A DNA stretch of 64,000 nt from Pararobbsia silviterrae (GTDB taxonomy: Bacteria; Pseudomonadota; Gammaproteobacteria; Burkholderiales; Burkholderiaceae). The notes beneath the pieces are model-generated. The model had not been told where the DNA came from, made no database searches, and worked only from the letters and a program-made list of their open reading frames with translations. The position numbers and the translations under genes were made by a program. Location: NCBI RefSeq assembly GCF_003628125.1, contig NZ_RBZU01000001.1, positions 248,001 through 312,000 of the forward strand, in the 5' to 3' direction. Shown piece by piece: positions 9,238 through 20,391 of the stretch. Numbering within the stretch: the stretch's first letter is position 1; each line of letters begins with the position of its first letter.

Positions 9238-9263
9238 CGAAACCCGGCTCCGGCCGGGTTTCG
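9238..9263 (+). terminator. Hairpin after hslU
   Basis: A perfect 10-bp inverted repeat (CGAAACCCGG / CCGGGTTTCG) with a 6-nt loop begins 8 bp after the hslU stop. The T-tract is only three T, so it is a weak terminator or mRNA 3'-end stabiliser. Confidence 0.6.
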
Positions 9264-9302
9264 ACATGCGTCGGCGAGGCCGGCGGCACGATCCGCGGTT
9301 GG

Positions 9303-9332
9303 GCCTGCGTCGGACTTGGATCCGACGCAGGC
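9303..9332. repeat. Perfect 12-bp inverted repeat between convergent genes
   Basis: GCCTGCGTCGGA and TCCGACGCAGGC flank a 6-nt loop (9315-9320). It lies between hslU and the oppositely oriented response-regulator gene and has no T-run on either side. Confidence 0.7.
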
Positions 9333-9363
9333 GGCCGTCCATCGTGTCGCCGGCCTCGTTTTG

Positions 9364-9906
9364 CTATTGCTTGACCGGTCGCTTCGACAGCTTGCGCTGC
9401 AGCGTCCGGCGATGCATGTTCAGCGCGCGCGCCGTCGCCGAGACATTGCCGTCGTGATCGGCGAGCACGCGCTGGATGTGTTCCCATTCAAGCCGCTGGA
9501 CCGAAAGCGGCGCGGCCTTCTCGAGTTCCTCCTCGGCCCGCACGACGCTCGCGTTCTCGTGGAGCGCGTCGAGGATCATTTCGACGTTCGCGGGTTTGGC
9601 GAGATAGTTGTCCGCGCCATCCTTGACGGCCTGGACCGCCGTCGCGATGCTCGCGAAGCCCGTCAGCACGAGAATGCGCGCGCGAGGCTGCGCATTTCGA
9701 ATCGTGCCGATCAGCGCGAGCCCGGAGTCGGCGCCCAGATTCAGGTCGACGGTCACCTGCCCGAACGGCATCGCGCTCACGAGCCGCAACGCGCTCGCTG
9801 CGTCATGCGCCTCATGGACGACATAGCCGCGGCGAGCGAGGCCCCGTGCGAGTACGCCGACAAACACCGTGTCGTCGTCGATAACAAGGAAATTCGCGTT
9901 ATTCAT
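9364..9906 (-). CDS. regA: RegA/ActR/PrrA-type response regulator
   Basis: A protein of 180 residues. The receiver domain has the acidic pocket DDD (10-12), phospho-acceptor D54 in VDLNLG, T in LTGF and K in LAKP. A proline-free linker follows, then a C-terminal Fis-type helix-turn-helix (GNVSATARALNMHRRTLQRKL). This two-domain layout without an AAA+ domain is that of RegA/ActR, the redox-responsive global regulator partnered with RegB. The ATG at 9906 is chosen by family N-terminus (NFLVIDDD); its ribosome site is not clear. The cognate kinase gene lies 272 bp upstream on the same strand. Confidence 0.88.
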   Translation of the reverse strand: MNNANFLVIDDDTVFVGVLARGLARRGYVVHEAHDAASALRLVSAMPFGQVTVDLNLGADSGLALIGTIRNAQPRARILVLTGFASIATAVQAVKDGADNYLAKPANVEMILDALHENASVVRAEEELEKAAPLSVQRLEWEHIQRVLADHDGNVSATARALNMHRRTLQRKLSKRPVKQ

Positions 9907-10178
9907 GTCACGCCATTCATAGTGCTGCATCCAGATCGGAGTCGAGGCTCCGATACAAACCTGCGTTTTCGCGTCGTGCGGCATGCCCGCGCATGCGATG
10001 TGTGCGTCCGAGGCTCGGTCCAATGCGCGGTGCCGTGCTCGGTCCAGTGTATCGCGGCCGGTACGCACGCCGCAGCGGCCTGAGCTCGGCGCGCCCGAGC
10101 CCGCGAACCGCGCCGGACCGTATCCCTGCGATGAATCGGACGTCATCGAATGCTCCGTGCTTGCGAGAGCGTGACCGT

Positions 10179-12567
<2,389 letters not shown>

Positions 12568-12584
12568 GCGCGGATCCCTTCCCG

Positions 12585-13397
12585 GTGAGCGCAGTTCCCC
12601 CTCGCGGCGCCGACGCGCGCCGCACGCCGACCCCGCGCGCGGCCGAGGCCGCCGCGCGACGCCGCACCCCGCTGGCGCGTGTGCGGCGCCGGCCCGGACA
12701 GCCGGTCTGGCTGTTCGATCTCGACAACACGCTGCATCACGCGTCGCATGCGATCTTTCCGCGCATGAACGTGGCGATGACGGATTTCATCGAGCGCGAG
12801 CTGAATCTCGCGCGCGCCGAGGCCGATGCGTTGCGCAGCGCCTACACGCGGCGATACGGCGCGGTGCTCATCGGTCTCATGCGTCGGCACGACATCGACG
12901 CCGCAGCGTTTCTTGAAGAAGTCCACCGGTTCGACGCGCTCGACCAGCTCGTCCGCTTCGAACGCGGCGTGCGTCAGGCCTTGCTGCGCTTGCCGGGCCG
13001 CAAGATCTTGTTTACCAACGCGCCCGAGGATTACGCGCGGGCCGTGCTCGACATCATCGGCATCCATGACGTTTTCGAGCGCGTGGTTGCGGTCGAGCAT
13101 ATGCGTGATCGCCGCGGCTGGCGGTCCAAGCCCGACCGTGGCATGCTGCGGCGGACACTTCGGCAGTTGCAGGCCACGCACCGCGAGACGGTGCTCGTCG
13201 AGGACACGCGCTCCCATCTCAAGCACTACAAGCGCACCGGTCTCAAGACGGTCTGGATGGTCGGACATCTGCGCTCCGTGCCGACTCCGCAAGGCGGCCA
13301 GCCGGCGGACGTGACGGGTGGCCACGCGCAGCGACGGGGCGAGAGCGGGCGGCCGCATTATATCGACCGGCGGATTCGTTCGATAAAATCGCTCTGA
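12585..13397 (+). CDS. HAD-family pyrimidine 5'-nucleotidase
   Basis: Hydrolase of the haloacid dehalogenase superfamily with motif I DLDNTLHHAS (nucleophile and acid Asp), motif II LFTNAP, motif III Lys in RSKPDRG, and motif IV VEDT. The extra helical cap and HHASHAIFP segment fit the SDT1/PHM8-like pyrimidine 5'-nucleotidase subfamily, which releases phosphate from UMP/CMP. The start is uncertain: GTG at 12585 (270 residues) is listed, while a TTG at 12564 overlapping the argB stop would give 277. The first 45 or so residues are Arg/Ala-rich and not conserved. slmA follows 67 bp later. Confidence 0.85.
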   Translation: MSAVPPRGADARRTPTPRAAEAAARRRTPLARVRRRPGQPVWLFDLDNTLHHASHAIFPRMNVAMTDFIERELNLARAEADALRSAYTRRYGAVLIGLMRRHDIDAAAFLEEVHRFDALDQLVRFERGVRQALLRLPGRKILFTNAPEDYARAVLDIIGIHDVFERVVAVEHMRDRRGWRSKPDRGMLRRTLRQLQATHRETVLVEDTRSHLKHYKRTGLKTVWMVGHLRSVPTPQGGQPADVTGGHAQRRGESGRPHYIDRRIRSIKSL

Positions 13398-13464
13398 CGT
13401 TGATGGCGGGCGGGGTCCGGGGTGGGCCGCCGCGCAGGTTCTGGCTCGACACGAGGCGACCACG

Positions 13465-14136
13465 ATGCAGCACACACTTTCACAAGACGCTGCGGCAAAC
13501 AGGGATGGCCCATCCGATCCAGGCGAAACGGGGCCGGCCGCGAGCGGTCGCGCGCCGCGTCTGAAGCCCGGCGAGCGGCGCGTGCTGATCCTTCAGACGC
13601 TGGCCGCGATGCTCGAATCGCCGAAGAGCGAAAAGATCACGACCGCCGCGCTTGCCGCGCGGCTCGTGGTGTCCGAAGCCGCGCTCTATCGCCATTTCGC
13701 GAGCAAGGCGCAGATGTTCGAGGGGCTCATCGAGTTCATCGAGCAGACCGTCTTCGGTCTCATCAACCAGATCACGAGCCGCGAAGAGAACGGCGTGCTC
13801 CAGGTCCGCGCGATCGTGACGATGCTGCTCGGCTTTGCCGAAAAGAACCCGGGCATGACGCGCGTGCTGACCGGCGAGGCGCTCGTCGGCGAGCACGAGC
13901 GTCTCAACGAGCGGATCAACCAGACGATCGACCGGATCGAGGCATCGATCCGCCAATGCCTGAAGCTCGCGGTCAGCGCGAACGATCCGACGCTGCCGTC
14001 CGACTACGACGCGCCGCTGCGCGCGAACCTCGCGACGACCTTCGTGCTCGGACGCTGGCAACGCTACGCGAAGACCGGTTTCGTCAAAGCGCCCGGCGAC
14101 CATGCCGATGCGATGATCCGGATCATCCTGCAATAA
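13465..14136 (+). CDS. slmA: Nucleoid occlusion factor SlmA (TetR family)
   Basis: A protein of 223 residues with a TetR helix-turn-helix (about 50-90: ITTAALAARLVVSEAALYRHFASK) and an all-helical C-terminal domain. The segment MFEGLIEFIEQTVFGLINQI and the position after argB and the nucleotidase match SlmA, which binds SBS sites on the chromosome and blocks FtsZ assembly over the nucleoid. The first 40 residues are a low-complexity extension (Pro, Gly, Ala). The ribosome site is GAGG. A general TetR regulator is the alternative, less likely reading. Confidence 0.88.
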   Translation: MQHTLSQDAAANRDGPSDPGETGPAASGRAPRLKPGERRVLILQTLAAMLESPKSEKITTAALAARLVVSEAALYRHFASKAQMFEGLIEFIEQTVFGLINQITSREENGVLQVRAIVTMLLGFAEKNPGMTRVLTGEALVGEHERLNERINQTIDRIEASIRQCLKLAVSANDPTLPSDYDAPLRANLATTFVLGRWQRYAKTGFVKAPGDHADAMIRIILQ

Positions 14137-14155
14137 GGATCGAGGGGTCATCGGC

Positions 14156-14161
14156 TATACT
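14156..14161 (+). promoter_or_regulatory. Possible -10 of metX promoter
   Basis: TATACT lies about 165 bp before the metX ATG, just after slmA. A convincing -35 is lacking. If used, it would give a long leader that includes the hairpins at 14257-14319. Confidence 0.3.
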
Positions 14162-14256
14162 TGCGCACTTGAGTAAACGCGCCGATTTGCTGACACGATT
14201 GCGGGCGCGTGAACCCGACGCGGGTGCGTTGCCCGCGCGACGGTTCGGACAAATTC

Positions 14257-14319
14257 GGCTAAAGCGGTCGTCAGCGGTCTCCACCGCGAGTCACAGCCGA
14301 CGCTTTAGCCCCTCTGGGG
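14257..14319 (+). promoter_or_regulatory. Structured leader before metX
   Basis: A perfect 10-bp outer stem (GGCTAAAGCG 14257-14266 with CGCTTTAGCC 14301-14310) encloses a 5-bp hairpin (GCGGT 14274-14278 / ACCGC 14283-14287, loop CTCC). A second hairpin, CCCC-TCT-GGGG (14309-14319), uses the last two C of the outer stem and takes up the purine run just before the metX start. The two structures compete. This is a candidate cis-regulatory RNA. It does not match the SAM-II or SAH riboswitch consensus as I know them. Confidence 0.45.
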
Positions 14320-14326
14320 TCGAGTC

Positions 14327-15475
14327 ATGGATTCATCTGTCGGCGTCGTCGTGCCGCGCCAAATGCATTTCACCGAGCCGCTCGCGCTGCGCAGCGGCCA
14401 TTCGATCGCCGATTACGACCTGACCGTCGAGACCTACGGCACGCTGAACGCGTCCCGCACGAATGCCGTGCTCGTCTGCCACGCGCTCAACGCGTCGCAT
14501 CACGTCGCGGGTCACTACGCGGACGCGCCGTCGAACGTCGGCTGGTGGGACAACATGGTCGGTCCCGGCAAGCCGCTCGACACGAACCGGTTTTTCGTGA
14601 TCGGCGTCAACAACCTCGGCTCGTGTTTCGGCTCGACGGGCCCGATGAGCCCCGATCCCGCGACCGGCCGTCCGTACGGCGCACGCTTCCCCGTCGTGAC
14701 CGTCGAGGATTGGGTCAACGCCCAGGCGCGCGTGGCCGACAGCTTCGGCATCGAGCGTTTCGCGGCCGTCATGGGCGGCAGTCTGGGCGGCATGCAGGCG
14801 CTCGCCTGGAGCATCCTGTATCCCGATCGCGTCGGCCATTGCATCGTCGTCGCCTCGACGCCGAAGTTGTCGGCACAGAACATCGCATTCAACGAAGTCG
14901 CGCGCTCGGCGATCCTCTCGGACCCGGATTTCCACGGCGGCGACTACTACGCCTATAACGTCAAACCGCGTCGCGGCTTGCGCGTCGCGCGCATGATCGG
15001 TCATATCACCTATCTGTCCGATGACGACATGGCCGCCAAGTTCGGCCGCGCGCTCCGACGCGCCGAAGGCGCCGACGACGACTACAACTTCAATTTCGAT
15101 ATCGAATTCGAGGTCGAGTCGTATCTGCGGTACCAAGGCGACAAGTTCGCCGATTTCTTCGATGCGAACACGTATCTGCTGATTACGCGCGCGCTCGACT
15201 ATTTCGATCCGGCGAAGCGATTCAACGGCGACCTGACGGCCGCGCTCGCGCATACGCGCGCGAACTACCTCGTCGTCTCGTTTTCGACGGACTGGCGGTT
15301 CGCGCCCGCGCGCTCGCGCGAGATCGTCAAGGCCCTGCTCGACCACAAGCGCTCGGTGACCTACGGCGAGATCGACGCGCCGCACGGACACGACGCGTTC
15401 CTGCTCGACGATCCGCGCTATCACAATCTCGTGCGCGCCTACTACGAACGCATCGCCGCGGAGGTCGGGGTATGA
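14327..15475 (+). CDS. metX: Homoserine O-acyltransferase MetX
   Basis: An alpha/beta-hydrolase of 382 residues that transfers an acyl group (acetyl or succinyl) to homoserine, the first committed step of methionine synthesis. The nucleophile elbow is GGSLGG with S152. Asp in STDWRFAP and His in PHGHDAFL complete the triad. LNASHHVAG and WWDNMVGPG are family signatures. Betaproteobacterial MetX often uses succinyl-CoA (MetXS), but I do not claim the donor. The stop overlaps the metW start (ATGA). Confidence 0.95.
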   Translation: MDSSVGVVVPRQMHFTEPLALRSGHSIADYDLTVETYGTLNASRTNAVLVCHALNASHHVAGHYADAPSNVGWWDNMVGPGKPLDTNRFFVIGVNNLGSCFGSTGPMSPDPATGRPYGARFPVVTVEDWVNAQARVADSFGIERFAAVMGGSLGGMQALAWSILYPDRVGHCIVVASTPKLSAQNIAFNEVARSAILSDPDFHGGDYYAYNVKPRRGLRVARMIGHITYLSDDDMAAKFGRALRRAEGADDDYNFNFDIEFEVESYLRYQGDKFADFFDANTYLLITRALDYFDPAKRFNGDLTAALAHTRANYLVVSFSTDWRFAPARSREIVKALLDHKRSVTYGEIDAPHGHDAFLLDDPRYHNLVRAYYERIAAEVGV

Positions 15476-16095
15476 ACCGCGAAGGCTATCTGAAAGTCAT
15501 CGACAACCTGACGCCGCGCGCGGACTTCCGCGTGATCGCGCGCTGGGTCGAACCCGGTTCGAGCGTGATCGATCTTGGCTGCGGCGACGGGTCGCTGCTC
15601 GCGTTGCTCGCCGAGGAACTCGATGTCACGGGCTACGGCATCGAGATCAACGACGCGGGCGTGCTCGAGGCCGCGCGCAAGGGCGTCAACGTGATCCAGC
15701 AGAACCTCGAGGACGGCTTGCGCTTGTTCGAGGACCAGAGCTTCGATCTCGCGATCCTCTCGCAGACGCTGCAGACGATCCATCAGACCGCCGCGATCCT
15801 GCGCGAGACCGTGCGTGTCGCGCGCGAGGCGATCGTGTCGTTTCCGAACTTCGGCTACTGGGCGCATCGCGTGTCGGTGCTCGGCGGACGGATGCCCGTC
15901 TCGAAGTCGCTGCCTTTCCAATGGCACAACACGCCGAACGTCCGGGTCCTGACGATCCGCGACTTCGAGGCGCTCGCGCCCGAGACCGGCATCGAGATCC
16001 TCGACCGCGCGGTCCTGCACAACGGCGCGTCCATCGCTTGGGGGCAGAACTGGCGTGGTAGCCTTGCGGTCTATCGGGTCACCCGCGCCCGCTGA
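15472..16095 (+). CDS. metW: Methionine biosynthesis protein MetW
   Basis: A methyltransferase-like protein of 207 residues with [12 protein letters not shown] as SAM-binding motif I and the family segments [20 protein letters not shown] and [11 protein letters not shown]. MetW is needed with MetX for homoserine acylation in several proteobacteria; its own catalytic activity is unclear. It overlaps metX by 4 bp, which indicates translational coupling. Confidence 0.94.
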   Translation: MNREGYLKVIDNLTPRADFRVIARWVEPGSSVIDLGCGDGSLLALLAEELDVTGYGIEINDAGVLEAARKGVNVIQQNLEDGLRLFEDQSFDLAILSQTLQTIHQTAAILRETVRVAREAIVSFPNFGYWAHRVSVLGGRMPVSKSLPFQWHNTPNVRVLTIRDFEALAPETGIEILDRAVLHNGASIAWGQNWRGSLAVYRVTRAR

Positions 16096-16116
16096 CACGA
16101 ACCTGCCCGATCCTGC

Positions 16117-17433
16117 ATGACGTCGCCGCACGAAGATACGCTCGCCGCCACGCCCGCGTCCGAACCCGCTGTCGCGCATGACGACCCGCCGGCCGCCGGC
16201 GGATGGCGCGTCTATCTGAACCGGCGGATGCTGATCTGTGTGGTCCTCGGGTTCACCTCGGGCCTGCCGCTGTTCGTCCTCATCAGTCTCGTACAGGCGT
16301 GGCTGCGGTCGTCGGGCGTCGACCTCAAGGCGATCGGACTGTTTGCGCTGATCCAGTTTCCCTACACGTGGAAGTTTGTCTGGTCGCCGCTGATGGACCG
16401 CTTCGTGCCCGCGTTCGGCATCTGGCGTCCGGGCCGGCGGCGCGGCTGGATGCTCGTCACGCAGGTGCTCGTGGCCGTGGCGATCGGCGCCATGGGCTTC
16501 GTGTCGCCGCGTGACGCGATCTGGACCGTCGCGGCGCTCGCCACGCTGCTCGCGTTCTTCAGCGCGAGCCAGGACATCGTGCTCGACGCCTACCGTCGCG
16601 AGTTGCTGCCCGATCGCGAACAGGGGCTCGGCACGGCGATCCACGTCAACGCGTACAAGGTCGCGGGGCTCGTGCCCGGCTCGCTCGGCCTGATCCTCGC
16701 CGACCATCTGCCGTGGCAGACCGTGTTCCTCGTGATCGCGGTGTTCATGCTGCCGGGCATCGTCATGACGCTCGTGATCGGTGAGCCGACCGTGCGCGGC
16801 GCGCCGCCGAAAACGCTCGAGCAGGCGATCGTGCTGCCGTTTCGCGAATTCGTCGCGCGCGACGGATGGCGCGGTGCGATGCTCGTGCTCGGTTTCATCT
16901 TTCTCTACAAGCTCGGCGACAGCATGGCGACCTCGCTCGCGACGTCGTTTTATATCGACCTCGGTTTCACGAAGACCGAGATCGGCGTGATCGCGAAGAC
17001 GGTCGGTTTTTGGGCGAGCCTCGTCGGCGGACTCGTGGGCGGCGTCTGGCTTGTGCGGCTCGGCATCAATCGCGGGCTTTGGATCTTCGGCCTCTTTCAG
17101 ATGCTCTCGTCGGCCGGATTCGCGTGGCTCGCGCATCACGGACCGACGACGACGGGCCTTGCGCTCGTGATCGCGCTCGAAGCCGGCGCGGCCGGCCTCG
17201 GGACGGCGGCCTTCACGGCATACATCGCGCGCGCGACCGATCCGCGCTATACGGCGACCCAGTTCGCGCTGTTCACGAGTCTCGCGTCGGTGCCGCGCAC
17301 GTTCGCGAACGCGGGGGCCGGCTTTGTCGTCGCGCAGATGGGGTGGTTCGAGTTCTTCGTCGTGTGCGTCGTGCTGGCCGTGCCGGGACTCCTGATGCTG
17401 CCGCGCGTGGCGCCATGGGGCCGCGATCCATGA
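16117..17433 (+). CDS. ampG: AmpG-like muropeptide permease (MFS)
   Basis: A protein of 438 residues with about 12 transmembrane helices starting near residue 35. Family motifs are VVLGFTSGLPLF, FPYTWKFVWSPLMDR and SASQDIVLDAYRRELL. AmpG imports GlcNAc-anhydroMurNAc peptides for wall recycling and thereby affects beta-lactamase induction. The first 30 residues are a soluble Pro/Ala-rich extension. The gene lies 21 bp after metW, and its stop overlaps the next start (ATGA), so metX-metW-ampG-M48 may be one transcript. Confidence 0.88.
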   Translation: MTSPHEDTLAATPASEPAVAHDDPPAAGGWRVYLNRRMLICVVLGFTSGLPLFVLISLVQAWLRSSGVDLKAIGLFALIQFPYTWKFVWSPLMDRFVPAFGIWRPGRRRGWMLVTQVLVAVAIGAMGFVSPRDAIWTVAALATLLAFFSASQDIVLDAYRRELLPDREQGLGTAIHVNAYKVAGLVPGSLGLILADHLPWQTVFLVIAVFMLPGIVMTLVIGEPTVRGAPPKTLEQAIVLPFREFVARDGWRGAMLVLGFIFLYKLGDSMATSLATSFYIDLGFTKTEIGVIAKTVGFWASLVGGLVGGVWLVRLGINRGLWIFGLFQMLSSAGFAWLAHHGPTTTGLALVIALEAGAAGLGTAAFTAYIARATDPRYTATQFALFTSLASVPRTFANAGAGFVVAQMGWFEFFVVCVVLAVPGLLMLPRVAPWGRDP

Positions 17434-18368
17434 AAACGACGGGCAGGATTGCACGGATCGCGGGCCGGGCGCGCGCCGCGGCCGCGATCGGCGGTCTGGC
17501 GCTTGTGCTCGCCTGCATGGGCGCGCGTGCGGCGGAAGCGCCGGCGGCCGACAGCCGCGATCCGACGGGCGAGTTGCGCGTCGGCAATCCGATGGCGATA
17601 CGCGGCGCGGCAACCGATGCGATGCTCGAGCAGATCGCATCGATCGAATACCGGCAACTCATCGGCGACGCGCTCGCGCAGCATCGTGCCCTCGCCCAGA
17701 CAGACCCGCGCGTGCGACGCGTGCGCGGCATCGTCGACGACTTGACGCCCTACGCGTTCAAATGGAACGAACACGCGAGCAAGTGGACCTGGGAAGTCAA
17801 CGTCGTGCGCTCGGCGCGGCTCGACGCGTATTGCATGCCCGGCGGCAAGGTCGTCGTGTTCACGGGGCTTTTCGACAAGCTGCGTCCGACCGACGACGAA
17901 CTCGCGATGCTGATCGGACACGAGATCGCGCACGCGCTGCGCGAACACGCGCGCGTGATGCTCGACGCGTCGATGCTGAGCCGCTACCGCGGCACGCTGA
18001 GCGCGCCGCAGTTGTTCGGCTATAGCGACTTCGATTTCGATTCGGGATCGGGTTTTCCGGATCTGCGTTACGACGCCGACGACGAGCGCGAGGCCGACGT
18101 CATCGGCACCGAGATCGCGTCGCGCGCGGGGTTCGATCCGCGCGCGGCCGTCACGCTCTGGCAGCGCATCGCGGCAATCGATCACCGGATGCCCGTCGAA
18201 CTCGCCGAAACCCACCCGATCACGATGGCGCGGATCGACGATCTCCGGCGGCGGCAGCCCGACATGCTCGCGATCTATGAAAAGGCCGCCCATCGCGGAT
18301 TCGAGCAAGTGCGCGAGTCGAAGCGCACGCCGAAGGTCACGTCGAAGCTCAACGCATCCGATCGTTGA
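17430..18368 (+). CDS. M48 family metalloprotease, exported
   Basis: A protein of 312 residues with an N-terminal signal sequence (hydrophobic stretch GGLALVLACMGARA; cleavage before AEA is likely, and the LAC is a poor lipobox). The catalytic site is HEIAHALREH (HExxH), with the third zinc ligand Glu in DEREADVIG. It belongs to the LoiP/YcaL-like periplasmic group of Oma1-related proteases that handle outer-membrane protein quality control. The C-terminal part (TWQRIA..ETHPITMARIDDL) matches the family. It is translationally coupled to the permease gene. Confidence 0.88.
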   Translation: MKTTGRIARIAGRARAAAAIGGLALVLACMGARAAEAPAADSRDPTGELRVGNPMAIRGAATDAMLEQIASIEYRQLIGDALAQHRALAQTDPRVRRVRGIVDDLTPYAFKWNEHASKWTWEVNVVRSARLDAYCMPGGKVVVFTGLFDKLRPTDDELAMLIGHEIAHALREHARVMLDASMLSRYRGTLSAPQLFGYSDFDFDSGSGFPDLRYDADDEREADVIGTEIASRAGFDPRAAVTLWQRIAAIDHRMPVELAETHPITMARIDDLRRRQPDMLAIYEKAAHRGFEQVRESKRTPKVTSKLNASDR

Positions 18369-18604
18369 TCCGGCCTCGATCCTGTCGATCGGGGCGCGAC
18401 TCGCATGGACGGCGCGCGATCGGCGACGCACGCGGACGATGCGTATTCAAGGCGCGAATCCAAACGCCTGATTCATGCGTTATCGGCAATCATCGGGCGT
18501 TCAAGCTCCCGGCGCGATTGCCGATATCTCGTTCAGGAGGCCGGAACGAACCGGCCATCGACACGGTTGCCGGCCGGCGCCGGTCGTGAACGGGAGGCTC
18601 AGTC

Positions 18605-19069
18605 ATGCAATTCAATTCACGCTGCGCAGTGTCGGCGATGGCCGTTGCCATCGCGGGCGCGCTCACGATGGCGCCGATGGCCGCGAACGCGGATACGGCC
18701 GACGGCGATGCATCCGGCGACGTGTTCGCGTCGCGGCTCGTCGCCGCGGTCGGCGCGGACGCGCTGGCTCACGTGACGGGGAACGTCGGCGTCAATATCG
18801 CGGCCGGCACGGGCAATCGGCAGGACAACACGTTGACGATCGTGAAAACGGGCGAGTCGGTGGCTTCGGGCAACGGGAACCCGACCGCGCCGTCCGCCGT
18901 GACCGTCAACGAGACGACCGCGGCGAGGGGAAGCGCGGGCGCGATGCCCGTGCGTGTCGCGATCGCGGCGCTCGGCGCGGGTGCGCTCTCGGACAGCGTC
19001 GGCAATATCGGCATCAATATCGCCGCGGGCAACGCGAACGTGCAGCGCAACGTCATCGTGTCGCGCTAG
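18605..19069 (+). CDS. Small secreted protein with GNxGxNIAAG repeats
   Basis: A protein of 154 residues with a clear signal peptide (cleavage probably after MAANA). The mature part has two similar units: VTGNVGVNIAAGTGNRQDNTLTIV (about residues 57-80) and SVGNIGINIAAGNANVQRNVIVSR (about 131-154). They are separated by a Thr/Ala/Gly-rich stretch. Glycine/asparagine-rich repeats of this kind occur in surface or amyloid-like adhesin proteins of Pseudomonas and Burkholderia. I cannot name the family with certainty. A good ribosome site (GGAGG) precedes the ATG. It stands alone, convergent with the PGDYG gene, with 2 bp between the stops. Confidence 0.75.
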   Translation: MQFNSRCAVSAMAVAIAGALTMAPMAANADTADGDASGDVFASRLVAAVGADALAHVTGNVGVNIAAGTGNRQDNTLTIVKTGESVASGNGNPTAPSAVTVNETTAARGSAGAMPVRVAIAALGAGALSDSVGNIGINIAAGNANVQRNVIVSR

Positions 19070-19071
19070 CC

Positions 19072-19503
19072 TCAAACCTTGCGCCGATAGACCTGCTTGA
19101 AACGCGCGTTTTCGACGAGGCCGTAGTCGCCGGGCGCATATTGCATGACCCAGTCGTGCGCGACGCCCTTGAGTCGATCGCCGCCCGCGACGCGCGCGAT
19201 CGAAAACGGTTCGTGGATCTGCTTCGCGAGCACGGCGACGGGCCGCGCGCGATAGGGGCCGTCGCCGCCCGCGAGCGTCGGTGCGACGGGCACGTACTTG
19301 AGATCGAAGCGATCGCGCGTCACGCTCCAGCGGTCGCCGGTCGATCCCGTGATCAGCGCGTCGCCCGCGCGGTACCGATTCGGTCCCTCGCGGCTCAGAA
19401 GCTCGCCGTCCTCGCGCGCGAACGCGACCGTGACGATTTCGTCCTTCACGTATTCATGCGCGTCGGGGTCGTCGCGCAGATCGATGGTGTCGAGTGCCAG
19501 CAT
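19072..19503 (-). CDS. PGDYG domain protein
   Basis: A protein of 143 residues. The C-terminal half holds the name-giving motif APGDYGLVENARFKQVYRR, preceded by GDRWSVTRDRFDLKYVP. The family is of unknown biochemical function; it looks like a small cytoplasmic enzyme or binding domain with no signal or membrane segment. It lies 17 bp after the exonuclease III gene on the same strand, so the two are probably co-transcribed. Confidence 0.75.
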   Translation of the reverse strand: MLALDTIDLRDDPDAHEYVKDEIVTVAFAREDGELLSREGPNRYRAGDALITGSTGDRWSVTRDRFDLKYVPVAPTLAGGDGPYRARPVAVLAKQIHEPFSIARVAGGDRLKGVAHDWVMQYAPGDYGLVENARFKQVYRRKV

Positions 19504-19520
19504 GCGTCGAGTCCCGCGCG

Positions 19521-20297
19521 TCAGCGCAATGTCCAGTCGTATTCGATCGTCAGCGGCGCGTGGTCGCTGAACTTGATGTCCTTGAAGACCGAAACGGACT
19601 TCGCCGTCGCGGCGATGTCCGGCGTCGCGATCTGATAATCGATGCGCCAGCCCACGTTCTTCGCATAGGCCTGGCCGCGATTGCTCCACCACGTGTACTG
19701 TTCCTCGCGCGGATCGATCGAGCGATGCACGTCGACGTAGCCGACGTTGTCGAACAGGTTCGTGAGCCACGCGCGTTCCTCGGGCAGGAAGCCCGAGTTC
19801 TTCAGATTGCCCTTCCAGTTCTTGAGGTCGATTTCCTTGTGCGCGATGTTGATGTCGCCGCACAGCACGACTTCGCGCTCGCGCCGCAGTTCGGTCAGAT
19901 GCGGCAGGAACACGTCGAGAAAGCGGAATTTCGCGGCCTGCCGGTCTTCGGAACTCGAACCCGACGGCACGTAGACCGAGACGATCGAGAGCTTGCCGTA
20001 ACGGACTTCGACATACCGCCCCTCGGGATCGAATTCCTCGCTGCCGAAGCCGATGATGAAGTCATCGGGTTCGTGCCGCGTGTACAGACCCGCTCCGCTG
20101 TAGCCCTTCTTGACCGCGTGCTGGAAATAGCCGCGATAGCCATGCGGCGCAAGGAACTCGGGCGTCATGTCGTCCTGCTGCGCCTTGAGTTCCTGCACGC
20201 AGACGAAGTCCGCCGCATGCGTGCCGAACCACTCGAAAAAGCCCTTTTTGGCCGCCGAACGGATGCCGTTCAGATTGGCCGCGACGATCTTCAGCAT
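19521..20297 (-). CDS. xth: Exodeoxyribonuclease III / AP endonuclease
   Basis: A protein of 258 residues of the exonuclease III/APE1 family, acting on abasic sites and 3' blocked ends in base-excision repair. Catalytic segments are NLNGIRSA, CVQELK (metal-binding Glu), SVYVPSG, GDINIAH (Asp/Asn), WRIDYQI and SDHAPL (Asp/His). I chose the ATG at 20297 because MLKIVAANLNG is the conserved start; an upstream in-frame ATG would add 18 unconserved residues. Confidence 0.94.
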   Translation of the reverse strand: MLKIVAANLNGIRSAAKKGFFEWFGTHAADFVCVQELKAQQDDMTPEFLAPHGYRGYFQHAVKKGYSGAGLYTRHEPDDFIIGFGSEEFDPEGRYVEVRYGKLSIVSVYVPSGSSSEDRQAAKFRFLDVFLPHLTELRREREVVLCGDINIAHKEIDLKNWKGNLKNSGFLPEERAWLTNLFDNVGYVDVHRSIDPREEQYTWWSNRGQAYAKNVGWRIDYQIATPDIAATAKSVSVFKDIKFSDHAPLTIEYDWTLR

Positions 20298-20391
20298 CGA
20301 TGAGTCCTCGTGTTCGAGTCCGGACCGCGCGTCGAGCACGCGCGCGGCCACGGGTGCGGAGCGTGTCCGCGATGATCGGGAGCGGCCCGCG

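Noticed and set aside
15442-17640. Antisense open frame of over 700 codons opposite metW, the AmpG-like gene and part of the M48 gene
   Set aside because: It is very rich in Arg, lies opposite well-conserved genes and shows no domain. Long antisense frames are normal in such GC-rich sequence.
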